Below are positions 18,601 to 25,503 of a DNA stretch of 64,000 bases, piece by piece; the stretch's first letter is position 1; each line of letters opens with the position of its first letter. Both the position numbers and the translations under genes were made by a program. Where the stretch lies: NCBI GenBank assembly GCA_016183765.1, contig JACPEA010000016.1:16664-80663 (forward strand). The letters run 5' to 3'. The DNA is from Bacteroidota bacterium. GTDB taxonomy: Bacteria > Bacteroidota > Bacteroidia > Chitinophagales > Chitinophagaceae. A model generated the notes under the pieces. It did no database searches. It was given only the letters and a program-made list of their open reading frames with translations, and was not told the origin of the DNA.

Positions 18601-19393
18601 TCAGCACCATCGGATTTTTTTGCACCATTAGTTTTCTGAAATCCATTTCATGGTCAACGATTACCGTTCTTGCAAAAAGCTCTTCCGAAAGCACCGGGGC
18701 CGCCTGCCATATCGAAGCCGCGATAAATGCCATCACTTCTTCGGCGGTAGCGGCGCCGATCACCTGCTGCGATGGTGGTCCTTCCAATAATGTAACCAGT
18801 TTTTTTGCCTGTGTTTCCCGGCCCGCCAGAACGAGCGAAGGAGGGATGGCATGTTTGCTTCCCTTGCTCCATGTTTCCCAAAACTGATCAAGTGTAATAA
18901 TCTCTGTGTGTTTACCGATTGCCTGACCCAGCCATGCACCGACAATCGGGTACTGTTCCACCCATTCTTCGAGCGATGCGGCATCGAGCAGGATCACTTC
19001 TTTCCAGATGCCTTCGATATTTTTTTCCTCCATCCACTGTTCTTTGTTTGGAAAGAAACGGGATGTAATCGCTATGTAAGTTGTTTCAGCGGGAACCAAT
19101 GTGCCAGGTTTGGCTGTTCTTTTAGCATAGTCCTTATTCGCTTTTTGTCTCGGCTCTTTTTCCGTGCCGATCTCCCAAACCGAAAGCCCTGCCGGCACTT
19201 TCTGGGTTGCTGTTTCGTTTTGTATGATGCCATCCCAGCCAGGATACCTGATGGCATCCCCACCGGGAAAAGAGATTTTTGTAATGCCCGCTGCTTCTGC
19301 AAGGGCAAGTTTGCGGATCAGTACCGGCAGCTGGTCCTGGCAATCCCGTTCATTGTCCCATCCCTGTAAATTGTTGGCGGTCACCCATTTCAT
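15662..19393 (-). CDS. 1243-residue protein: nuclease-like N-terminus plus long helical-repeat body
   Basis: The N-terminus has a restriction-endonuclease-like pattern: SFPGGDAIRYPGWDG (Asp54), then SVWEIGTEKE (Glu74) and KANKDYAKRT. A STAND-like middle follows (PPSLVLAGRETQAKKLVTLL), but it has no Walker A GxxxxGK(S/T), so ATP binding is doubtful. From about residue 450 to the end it looks like helical repeats, closing with EGGQQERNLAARFESM. The layout of N-terminal effector, degenerate NTPase region and long repeat sensor recalls Avs/STAND defence proteins without being one of the types I know. It is the first gene of the operon with the membrane protein and SIR2. Its start is 211 bases from the divergent LexA-like gene. 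Confidence 0.65.
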   Translation of the reverse strand: MKWVTANNLQGWDNERDCQDQLPVLIRKLALAEAAGITKISFPGGDAIRYPGWDGIIQNETATQKVPAGLSVWEIGTEKEPRQKANKDYAKRTAKPGTLVPAETTYIAITSRFFPNKEQWMEEKNIEGIWKEVILLDAASLEEWVEQYPIVGAWLGQAIGKHTEIITLDQFWETWSKGSKHAIPPSLVLAGRETQAKKLVTLLEGPPSQQVIGAATAEEVMAFIAASIWQAAPVLSEELFARTVIVDHEMDFRKLMVQKNPMVLIMNFEDSGLLNQAVRNGHHVLLVADVTARGGDTFVLPRLRKEGFEKALQEMGFSYDESFNLSKDSAQSLSVLRRLLQFVQNQRPDWAKGDHPAVIIPALLAGGWNENCPGDKQLLAALSGMEYETYIEKLLPWTLQKDPPVLKIGTVWKITSALDAWSILAQNTRRKDFDLLKQYSLLVLSELNPALELEPEKQMMAGLLGKKFEYSSVLKKGMLHSLVMIAVFGDDFNIQGMEQPQRFVDGIIKTILNGADGRKLCSVYRYLPGFAEAAPDVFLNEMEEALTNRPESICELFIETSGGLTPHSHHTGLLWALESLATQESYLLRVTLLLGKLSKYDNRVTITNTAMNSLREIYVPWYVQIDTPFHKRRLVLEKLGEVMPGTAWTLLMNLLPDHHGIAHPITRCNWRNNTTTEYEPTNAEFNDFNTFLVDWLTTHHQGNAEKLLALTKAITRLYLDDHRKVLDCLLSIRSVISDEDSFAIADGLREILDNHREHQEQDWAIPESYLLGIEEVFRTFEPQNPVAKHLHLFTEGGRYFDHEGVLEKMRVDAMQEMYQQDGLDAIMQAVGRTENARWLGYFLGHISISIDEQNKVLNLLASDDNTRANFAHWYIIANVKRSGEEWISTTVDRIQTLPFTSGQQAAFFWALPDSDFTFALLEKADPAVQKLFWSKADVWFNGKTEQQKQYRFEKMTTANRHLTLLEKASYGPEELTSEMIAAILYNAATIHSAETVHLRAHNVGRMFESLHKRNEIDEERMANLEVLYLAFLTDRHSPYEPVTLYRELETKPAFFVEVLSMQYREDEGPRVELSEEEWQKKHAMAKASRDLLNSWRTIPGIQPDGSVDEQKVRGWVTTVRELAEKANRLKSCDGELGKILSYFPKNNDAAPPLVICELIDQIGTDRLVSGFRVALRNQRGTYVKSAYEGGQQERNLAARFESMHKQTMHTWPKTSAIFKAIAEEYEYDAKRADEEAQIDELIR

Positions 19394-19551
19394 ATTACGT
19401 TCCTCCTTTGGTCAAATTTACCTAAGATTGACAGGTAGCGATCTGGTGTGCAGAAATAATCAAATAAGGATTGTAATTATTTGATTTACAAATCATTTAG
19501 TTATAAACATTCGCTAAAAGCAGCTATTTGTCCCCACTGTTAATAAAATGC

Positions 19552-19584
19552 TTGAATATTAGTAAAAAATAGTGTATAATTTTG
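19552..19584 (+). promoter_or_regulatory. Bacteroidota-type promoter of the LexA-like gene
   Basis: TTG at 19552-19554 and TAATTTTG at 19577-19584, 22 bases apart, match the Bacteroidota -33 and -7 (TAnnTTTG) elements. They lie 20 bases before the ATG of the repressor gene, and the palindrome at 19585-19605 directly follows. Confidence 0.6.
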
Positions 19585-19605
19585 TGTATTATAATGTTTA
19601 ATACA
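19585..19605. promoter_or_regulatory. Palindromic operator candidate of the LexA-like repressor
   Basis: TGTATTA (19585-19591) and TAATACA (19599-19605) are perfect inverted 7-bp arms with a 7-bp centre. The right arm ends on the A of the repressor start codon and the left arm abuts the -7 box. This is the place expected for autoregulation by a dimeric LexA/S24 repressor. Through the divergent intergenic region it might also affect the 1243-residue gene. Confidence 0.5.
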
Positions 19606-20225
19606 TGCCAATGGAAATTTTAAGTAATAAAGCAGCAGAAGCAATCAAGCATATTCGGCAGTTTATTATGGATCACGGCCGTATGCCATCCACACGGGAA
19701 CTAATGAAGGAGATGAAGTATAAATCAACGCTGTCGGTTGTGCTGCTGCTCAATGAACTCGCACTGAAAGGGTTTATCGAAAAGAAAGTTGATGGTACTT
19801 ATAAATTTTTAAAGGATCTCGTTTCAGGTGAGAGTGCGCGGACGGTGCTTGTTCCCCTTGTGGGGTTTGGAAACTGTGGTTCACCGATGTTAGCGGAAGA
19901 AAACGTGGAGGCAATGATCCCTGTATCAACCAGTCTCGCAAAATCAGGTTATAAATATTTCCTGCTGCGGGCGAAAGGTGATTCGATGAACGAAGCGGGT
20001 ATCCAACCTGGTGATCTTTTGCTGGTGCGCCAGCAAGCCACTGCTGAGAATGGGCAGATCGTGGTGGCGCTGATCGATGATGAAGCGACCGTGAAGGAAT
20101 TCCTGCATAAGGGTAATATTGTGCAGCTTCTGCCGCGATCAACAAATGAAAAACATCAGCCGATCATATTAAGTGAAGATTTCAGCATTCAAGGGATTGT
20201 AGTCAATACGATACCTGCATCATAA
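19605..20225 (+). CDS. LexA-like S24 self-cleaving repressor
   Basis: The 206-residue protein has a LexA-type winged-helix N-terminus (AIKHIRQFIMDHGRMPSTRE) and an S24 peptidase domain. The nucleophile is Ser127 in AKGDSMNEAGI and the general base is Lys164 in DDEATVKEF. The self-cleavage bond is expected at Cys91-Gly92 (VGFGNCGSP), where LexA has Ala-Gly. RecA-ssDNA filaments trigger such proteins to cut themselves, which derepresses target genes. Here it sits between two defence operons, so it may time their expression to DNA damage or phage attack. That role is inference; it could also regulate element transfer. Confidence 0.88.
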   Translation: MPMEILSNKAAEAIKHIRQFIMDHGRMPSTRELMKEMKYKSTLSVVLLLNELALKGFIEKKVDGTYKFLKDLVSGESARTVLVPLVGFGNCGSPMLAEENVEAMIPVSTSLAKSGYKYFLLRAKGDSMNEAGIQPGDLLLVRQQATAENGQIVVALIDDEATVKEFLHKGNIVQLLPRSTNEKHQPIILSEDFSIQGIVVNTIPAS

Positions 20226-20233
20226 AATAACAA

Positions 20234-20504
20234 TTAACGTGTTGTGCTATTAAAATCACCCCGACAATCGGGGTTTCTTGTCGCTCAAGGCCGCTGGGCC
20301 TCGTCCCTGTTCCCGGGCTGCATTTTCTTCTGCCAAAATGTGCTACGCATCATTTTGCCTGCCATCGCATTCGCTCGGCACCGAACAAAATGAGGCCCGT
20401 CCACAGGGACTGATTAGAAATTTTTCATCGATCACCCCATAATTGGTAGTTTTTATTTTTTTAAACATACAAACCTTAAATGCTCTAATAGCACAACACG
20501 TTAA
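20234..20504. repeat. 271-bp spacer bounded by a 19-bp perfect inverted repeat
   Basis: TTAACGTGTTGTGCTATTA at 20234-20252 recurs as its exact complement, TAATAGCACAACACGTTAA, at 20486-20504. The bases between hold no gene but several shorter complementary pairs (CCCCGA/TCGGGG, CAAAATG/CATTTTG, GTCCCTGT/ACAGGGAC). It separates the LexA-like gene from the CBASS-like operon, and the right arm ends 13 bases before the CD-NTase start. It could be a MITE-like insertion, a structured RNA leader, or paired operators. Confidence 0.6.
20259..20273 (+). terminator. Short terminator after the LexA-like gene
   Basis: CCCCGA and TCGGGG pair around a 3-base loop and are followed by TTTCTTG. It lies 34 bases after the repressor stop codon, inside the inverted-repeat-bounded spacer. 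Confidence 0.5.
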
Positions 20505-20517
20505 CAATTATTCAATC

Positions 20518-21501
20518 ATGACACTACTACAAGGCATTAACCAATTGATCGATAATATTTCGGTTACAGACAAACAGGAAAACAGTATCACAGCTTCCAT
20601 CAATAATCTTGACGGCTACCTGCTGGATAAAGACAATGATCTCCATATAGACAGCACCTTCCGTAACGGATCGTACGAACGTGATACGATTATCCGCCCA
20701 CTGGATGATATCGATGTGTTCGCGGTGCTGAACCGCGATAAATGGAAAGATGAGTTCGGCAATCTCCCCACACCGCAAAGTGTTTTAACGAAGCTGAAAA
20801 ACTATTTGAATGGTCTTACAGACTACGAGGGTACGGTGAGCCAGGACAGACCCTGTGTAACGATCCGGTTAAGTGATAAAGATTTCGATGTGCTGCCGAG
20901 TTTCCGCGATTTCGGCGGCGGCTACCTGATACCGAATTACGATTTGAGTTCGTGGATATATGCGAATCCTGAACTGTTGACGACCAATCTTGATTCCGTG
21001 AACCGTTTAAGAAACTATAAAGTCAAACCCACGATCAAAGCTGTGAAGTACTGGAACCGGGATATCGGCAAACTGATCCCGTCCTATCATATCGAAGAAG
21101 TGGCGATCAGTATTTTCCAAATGCATGATGGGAAGAACCAGGAAGAAATGATCCGCTGCTGGTTTGAGAATGCTGTATACTATTTACGGCAGAGCAAGTT
21201 CAAGTCGGAGAACGATTATACGACCGCGATAAAGAAAATTGAAAAGACGCGCAAGAAATTAAAGGATGCGAAGGGAAAATATGATAACGACGATGAAGCC
21301 GGTGCAAAGCTGATCTGGAAGGAAGTGTTTGGTAAGGAGTTCCCTGCAGTTGACGCTGAGGAAGTAAAGAATTTTACCAAATCACTTGCTGCAGGCACGA
21401 TGCGCGTCGGTGCAACCGGACTGCTTTCAGAAACTGCAGGTTCCAGCATCAGGCCATCAAAAGGATATTTCGGAGACCATGAGACCAAGACAATATTATA
21501 A
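20518..21501 (+). CDS. CD-NTase (cGAS/DncV-like nucleotidyltransferase), first of two
   Basis: The protein is 327 residues from MTLLQGINQL; an earlier in-frame opening runs into the upstream inverted repeat and is rejected. It has the CD-NTase active site: NGSYERDT (Gly51-Ser52), PLDDIDVF (Asp64, Asp66) and a third acid in DKDFDVLPS (Asp124). Such enzymes make cyclic or linear nucleotide signals on phage infection, and the signal activates an effector. The next gene overlaps it by 23 bases and encodes an E2-like protein, the partner seen in short type II CBASS. The C-terminus (FGDHETKTIL) does not end in Gly, which matters for an E2-conjugation model. Confidence 0.9.
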   Translation: MTLLQGINQLIDNISVTDKQENSITASINNLDGYLLDKDNDLHIDSTFRNGSYERDTIIRPLDDIDVFAVLNRDKWKDEFGNLPTPQSVLTKLKNYLNGLTDYEGTVSQDRPCVTIRLSDKDFDVLPSFRDFGGGYLIPNYDLSSWIYANPELLTTNLDSVNRLRNYKVKPTIKAVKYWNRDIGKLIPSYHIEEVAISIFQMHDGKNQEEMIRCWFENAVYYLRQSKFKSENDYTTAIKKIEKTRKKLKDAKGKYDNDDEAGAKLIWKEVFGKEFPAVDAEEVKNFTKSLAAGTMRVGATGLLSETAGSSIRPSKGYFGDHETKTIL

Positions 21502-21907
21502 TGACAGCAGCATACAAATAGCAGCGATGAAAGCGCTTTTCCCGCAGTTCAAGGCAGTACGGAAGGGAAAAGACACAATCGAATTTACCGGGCAGTTACA
21601 GGTGAAGCCGGAACTGCCTGTATATACCATTTCTGTTTTGTACGATGGCGATCAGCGCCCGAAAGTAAAAGTCCTGTATCCCACGCTTGTAGCAGAGCCT
21701 AAACATTTTTACCAGGCCAGCGGAACGCTCTGTCTTTACCAGCCGCGCGATTTTAAATGGCGGCGCTTTAAACTGATCGCGCGTGAAATCATGGGCTGGA
21801 CGGCGGGCTGGATTTATTTTTATGAAGCGTGGCTGCAGTACGGTGAATGGTACGGGCCGGAAGCGGATCATGATGCCGATTTTGAAAAATATTTAAAAGA
21901 GAATTAG
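21479..21907 (+). CDS. E2-like protein of short type II CBASS (E2-only Cap2 form)
   Basis: The 142-residue protein starts MRPRQYYNDSS inside the end of the CD-NTase gene. Its core, ASGTLCLYQPRDFKW, provides the candidate catalytic cysteine (Cys85). It continues with REIMGWTAGWIYFYEAWLQY and GEWYGPEADHD, the signature of bacterial E2-like proteins paired with CD-NTases. In short type II CBASS these proteins act on the CD-NTase in a ubiquitin-conjugation-like way and raise its activity, without a separate E1. The 23-base overlap argues for coupled translation with the CD-NTase. No E1 or JAB peptidase gene is in the operon. Confidence 0.82.
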   Translation: MRPRQYYNDSSIQIAAMKALFPQFKAVRKGKDTIEFTGQLQVKPELPVYTISVLYDGDQRPKVKVLYPTLVAEPKHFYQASGTLCLYQPRDFKWRRFKLIAREIMGWTAGWIYFYEAWLQYGEWYGPEADHDADFEKYLKEN

Positions 21908-21925
21908 TATGGCAAAAAAAAACTG

Positions 21926-22693
21926 ATGCGATTTGTACCCTTCGCAAAATCTTACAAAGTGATCGAAAGATGGAACGGCTATGCCGACCTGCTGTTGTAT
22001 GTTTCTACCATATTCAGCCTTGTCATAACTTTCCTGGGCGGCGAAATGGCAGAAGCCCTCAAAACCGCATTGATAACCATCAACTGTATTATCATCGCAG
22101 CTTATGTGGGGGTCGATAACTGGTGCAGTTTATCCTTCGCGAAAACTGAAATGAGGCGGCGTGTGGACTGGCTGGATAATTCTTTCAACACCAATTATTC
22201 CGGTCAGAAATCGAAAGGTTATTTCACCAATGAAAATGTTTCGCCCGGCCTTTATAAACTGGCGGTGAATGGCTTTGAAAATTCACATCACACCCATTTT
22301 ATCATATCCAAAATGCTAACAGGTATCTTTTTTAAAACAGTTGTGATCGCCGCTGTCTTTATTTTTTCTTTTTTTTACGGCAATCGTGAACTCTTTCGCC
22401 TTTTGTTTGAACTGCCCCTGCCGGTAATACTGATTCAAAAATTCATCAAGGCATGTTATTATCAATCACGTATGGATAATGTGCAGGATCGTTTTAAAAC
22501 ATTGTTCAATGATCTTATTCACGGTGACTTCGATAAGTATACCGCAAGTGTATTGCGCGGGGTGATCGATTATGAAGCAACACTATCCTGGGCTTCCATC
22601 CCGCTCAAAGGCAAACTGTTTGAAAAATATAAAGATCAGCTGTCGGAAGAATGGGAACAATTAAAGATCAATTACGGAATAAAACCTGTATAG
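21926..22693 (+). CDS. S-4TM-type pore-forming effector of the CBASS-like operon
   Basis: The 255-residue protein has two N-terminal membrane helices (LLLYVSTIFSLVITFL, LITINCIIIAAYVGV) and two more near residues 134-175 (TGIFFKTVVIAAVFIFSFF, LLFELPLPVILIQKF). Between them are MRRRVDWLDNSF and LAVNGFENSHHTHFIISKML. This matches the SMODS-associated four-helix (S-4TM) effectors, thought to disrupt the inner membrane when a nucleotide signal binds. The ATG at 21926 is used, but an ATG at 21909 runs through an A9 tract (21914-21922) into a stop at 21924. With ten A residues that ATG would be in frame. The second nucleotidyltransferase follows with no gap. Confidence 0.8.
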   Translation: MRFVPFAKSYKVIERWNGYADLLLYVSTIFSLVITFLGGEMAEALKTALITINCIIIAAYVGVDNWCSLSFAKTEMRRRVDWLDNSFNTNYSGQKSKGYFTNENVSPGLYKLAVNGFENSHHTHFIISKMLTGIFFKTVVIAAVFIFSFFYGNRELFRLLFELPLPVILIQKFIKACYYQSRMDNVQDRFKTLFNDLIHGDFDKYTASVLRGVIDYEATLSWASIPLKGKLFEKYKDQLSEEWEQLKINYGIKPV

Positions 22694-23506
22694 ATGGATA
22701 TTGGGTTACACAATCACTTAAAACGGCTGGCTTCTGATCTGTTTATCAAGCACCAGGGTTCAGAACGGACGAAGATCGACCGGTCTATCAATGTGCTTAT
22801 AGACCGGATGGAAGAATATTATGACGATGAAATCGAAGATGTGGTTGTGTTCGGTTCCTACAGCCGTGATACGATTCTACCGCGCCGGTTCGATCCACAC
22901 TCGGATATCGACCTGCTGATCCATTTCAATACAAAGGAATACGATAAAATATTACCCGATAGTTACCGCAATTCTTTGCGAAAATTTGCGATCAAGCATT
23001 ACCCGCAGTCACTGATCACAAAAGACAATCCATCGGTGGTACTTGAACTCAACCATATCAAGTTCGATCTTGTTCCTGCTGTTCTATCTGAAAGTTTTTG
23101 GTTCGGTGATACATACCGGATACCTAAGCGCAACGGCGGATGGCAGGACAGCGATCCAACTGCGTTCAATGAAAAATTAACAAGGGTCAATAAGCGCAAT
23201 AACTCTGTTGTAAAGCCCGTTATCCGCCTTGTCAAATACTGGAACGCCACTCAGGGCTATCCTTATTTTTCTTATGAACTCGAAACGGCGATCAGTAAAC
23301 TGGATTGGTGGTCGGGCAATATCCTGGACGACTTTTTTTATGTTGTGAAAAATCTTCCCGATTACGGACTTCCCGGCTGGGCTGCAACCAAAGTTGACCG
23401 GCTCAAAGACAATGCGCGGTCTGCGCGCAGGTATATGGAAGATGATGATGCACGGAGATGCCGAATGCTTTTGGATAAAATATTACCTCCTGTATTTGTT
23501 TTTTAA
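22694..23506 (+). CDS. Second CD-NTase-like nucleotidyltransferase (SMODS type)
   Basis: The 270-residue protein carries a complete Pol-beta-type active site: VVFGSYSRDT (Gly54-Ser55), PHSDIDLLI (Asp71, Asp73) and HIKFDLVPA (Asp125). It looks catalytically competent. The ATG abuts the stop of the S-4TM gene (TAGATG), and this order, S-4TM next to a SMODS nucleotidyltransferase, is a known pair. The first CD-NTase of the operon shares the same core but is only distantly similar elsewhere. Whether both make the same signal, or one is regulatory, is unknown. Confidence 0.85.
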   Translation: MDIGLHNHLKRLASDLFIKHQGSERTKIDRSINVLIDRMEEYYDDEIEDVVVFGSYSRDTILPRRFDPHSDIDLLIHFNTKEYDKILPDSYRNSLRKFAIKHYPQSLITKDNPSVVLELNHIKFDLVPAVLSESFWFGDTYRIPKRNGGWQDSDPTAFNEKLTRVNKRNNSVVKPVIRLVKYWNATQGYPYFSYELETAISKLDWWSGNILDDFFYVVKNLPDYGLPGWAATKVDRLKDNARSARRYMEDDDARRCRMLLDKILPPVFVF

Positions 23507-23516
23507 ACATAACGAT

Positions 23517-23765
23517 ATGAAACAAGAAGAAATTGAGCAATATGCAAGACCCATCCGAACTGTTTTTGAAACAACCGTTCTGCATTTTGCTAACGGAGCA
23601 AAATTTCATGGATTTTTCGAGGGCAATCCTGTAGGCGAACAATCGCATACAGCACAGAACAAATGGAACTTTGTGCGCTATAACGATGGCAAAGATTCCA
23701 ATGTAAAGACAATGGTTGATGGGAGTGAAATTGCCAGCATTGAAATTGTGCCGCGCGGAAAGTAA
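23517..23765 (+). CDS. Small uncharacterised protein at the end of the CBASS-like operon
   Basis: The 82-residue protein starts MKQEEIEQYARPIRTVFETT, 10 bases after the second nucleotidyltransferase stop. A longer frame opening upstream overlaps that gene and is rejected. It is soluble and beta-rich (LHFANGAKFHGFFEG, NKWNFVRYNDGKD). I do not recognise the family. Its position makes it part of the same transcript; a regulatory or immunity role would be a guess. Confidence 0.65.
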   Translation: MKQEEIEQYARPIRTVFETTVLHFANGAKFHGFFEGNPVGEQSHTAQNKWNFVRYNDGKDSNVKTMVDGSEIASIEIVPRGK

Positions 23766-23774
23766 CCAGTTTGT

Positions 23775-24590
23775 TTATGATGATTTATCGTCATCAACTG
23801 TGTTATCTTCCAACATGCCGGTATCAATGGCGATATCCAGCAGTTTAATGCATTCCTGAATCGAAAAACCATAGACCATTTTACTGGGAACGCGCACGAG
23901 GCAGGCGACCGCTACCAGCAACCCGTCTGAATCAATGATCGGTGCGCCGCTGCAACCTTTGTATTCGTTCTCATCGCGAATGATTTCCCTTGCTAAGAAG
24001 ATATGAAAATGCTTATCAGTCCTGTGAAACTTTAAACCGTGTTTAAAGGCGTGTTCCATTTTCAAGTAGATGCCATCGTAATCATGTTTGATCTTCCCAA
24101 AGAATGCATAGGTTTTGTTTTGATGCGGTAGTGCTGTATCGCGGCTGTCAAGGATCATTTTGTATCCCGCCTCGATCTTAAAGGATGTAAAATCGATTTC
24201 AGGCTGAATCAGTTCTATGTTACCCTTTATCTCCGCGAATGTGATATCCAGTTTTTTACCATTTTTCAGCAGATCTTCAAACTCTTTTATTTCTGAAGTA
24301 TGACCTACTGTAAACAAATCGAAATAACAAAAGCCGCCAAGCGGCTGAATGGGCGTGCTTACATTTTCAGATGGCAAATTGGTTTCAAGAAAAGTAGCAA
24401 GATTGGGATCATCGGTTACATGCCTTACCGATACCAGAAAGAAGCGCTCCCTGTGTTCCATCACAAAGCCCGAACCAAAGCCCTCTGGTTTTGGGTTGTC
24501 CCGGTCGGCGAGAAATACCTGAATTGACGAGCGCACAATAATGTCACTGACTGTTAACTGATGCTGTTCCTGTTTTTCCTGTTGTTCCAT
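23775..24590 (-). CDS. Trypsin-like serine protease domain protein
   Basis: The 271-residue protein starts at MEQQEKQEQHQLTVSDIIVR; an earlier TTG opening is less likely. It has a chymotrypsin-fold triad pattern: EGFGSGFVM, SVRHV (His), KLDITFAE (Asp) and EYKGCSGAPII (Ser). There is no signal peptide, so it is probably cytoplasmic. Trypsin-like proteases of this kind occur in bacterial defence loci, where they cleave a partner or host protein after activation. It is convergent with the CBASS-like operon, its stop 9 bases from that of the small gene, so co-transcription is excluded. A functional link rests on position only. Confidence 0.75.
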   Translation of the reverse strand: MEQQEKQEQHQLTVSDIIVRSSIQVFLADRDNPKPEGFGSGFVMEHRERFFLVSVRHVTDDPNLATFLETNLPSENVSTPIQPLGGFCYFDLFTVGHTSEIKEFEDLLKNGKKLDITFAEIKGNIELIQPEIDFTSFKIEAGYKMILDSRDTALPHQNKTYAFFGKIKHDYDGIYLKMEHAFKHGLKFHRTDKHFHIFLAREIIRDENEYKGCSGAPIIDSDGLLVAVACLVRVPSKMVYGFSIQECIKLLDIAIDTGMLEDNTVDDDKSS

Positions 24591-24792
24591 TTCCGATTGT
24601 AATAAGTGTTGACCTATCTGAATAATATACAAAAAAGCAATGGTAAATCCAAATTGCTGGCGGCCCGGTAAACCAAACGGCGCGGTTTTACAAAAGCATC
24701 GGGGCGGATGTTTTAAGTGTGGTCAAGTAGGCATTGCAGCGTTTTCCCCTGATTTTAAGTCATTTGTAGTGATGATATGATTGGCATAGCTT

Positions 24793-24800
24793 TATATTTG
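24793..24800 (+). promoter_or_regulatory. TAnnTTTG -7 box before the sigma factor gene
   Basis: TATATTTG lies six bases before the ATG at 24806. It matches the Bacteroidota -7 element exactly, but no TTG sits at the usual distance upstream, and the spacing to the ATG would give a very short leader. The call is tentative. Confidence 0.3.
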
Positions 24801-24805
24801 AAAAG

Positions 24806-25401
24806 ATGAATCCAGCCCCCTTAAACGATCAGAGTTGTATTGACCTGCTGAATGCGGTCGATAACAGGGCGTTCCATTACCTGATGGATCAGTATTACCG
24901 TTCGCTATTTTTTTTGCGGGCCGGCTGATCGGGGAGCAGGCGGCGGTGGAGGATGTGGTGGAGGAAGCCTTTGTACAACTTTGGAAGAACCGGGGGGAAT
25001 TCAGGGCGATGGTGGTTGTTCGTAGCTACCTGTACACCTGTACGCGTAATGCCTGTCTCAACGTTCGCAAGATGGACCAGCGCAGGGAGGCACGTCACGA
25101 AGCCTATGGGCAGATGCAGGGACGGGTGGAGCGCTTTGCGCTGGAAGAGATGGTGGAGGCCGAAGTGATGGCCGGGATCTACCGGGCTATTGACGAACTG
25201 CCGGAAAAAATGCGTAACGTATTCCGCCTGAGTTATATCGAAGGGCTTTCCAACCAGGAGGTCGCGGACAAAGCAGGGGTATCCATCAATACGGTCAAAA
25301 AACAGAAAGCAGACGCACTGGAGGTTTTGCGTAAAAAACTCGGCCCTCGCGAAATGATGGTGATCTCCCTGCTGGTCATGGGTGTAGCGGTAAGCGAGTA
25401 A
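24806..25401 (+). pseudogene. ECF sigma factor (FecI-like), frameshifted in a T8 run
   Basis: From ATG at 24806 the frame reads MNPAPLNDQSCIDLLNAVDN, then YYRSLFFLRAG and a stop. The remainder, starting FAGRLIGEQAAVEDVVEEAF, is in another frame to 25401. One more T in the T8 run at 24908-24915 would join them as RSLFFFAGRLIG, a normal ECF sigma region 2. Region 4 is intact (LPEKMRNVFRLSYIEGLSNQ, then SINTVKKQKADALEVLRKKL). ECF factors of this type pair with a FecR anti-sigma and control SusC/SusD genes; here FecR is only a remnant. The sigma gene is thus either a true pseudogene or an undercalled homopolymer. Confidence 0.82.
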
Positions 25402-25503
25402 AAAGAATCCCAATACCCACTTATCCTTTTTTCCTTCCGCGTTGTATATATACTTTCCAGGGTCCTTATTCGCCCTGATTTCATCGTTAAATAATCGTCA
25501 ACA

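Noticed and set aside
24895..25413. Minus-strand frame of 172 residues over the sigma factor gene
   Set aside because: It is antisense to the sigma region 2 and 4 coding sequence, whose motifs are unmistakable on the plus strand.
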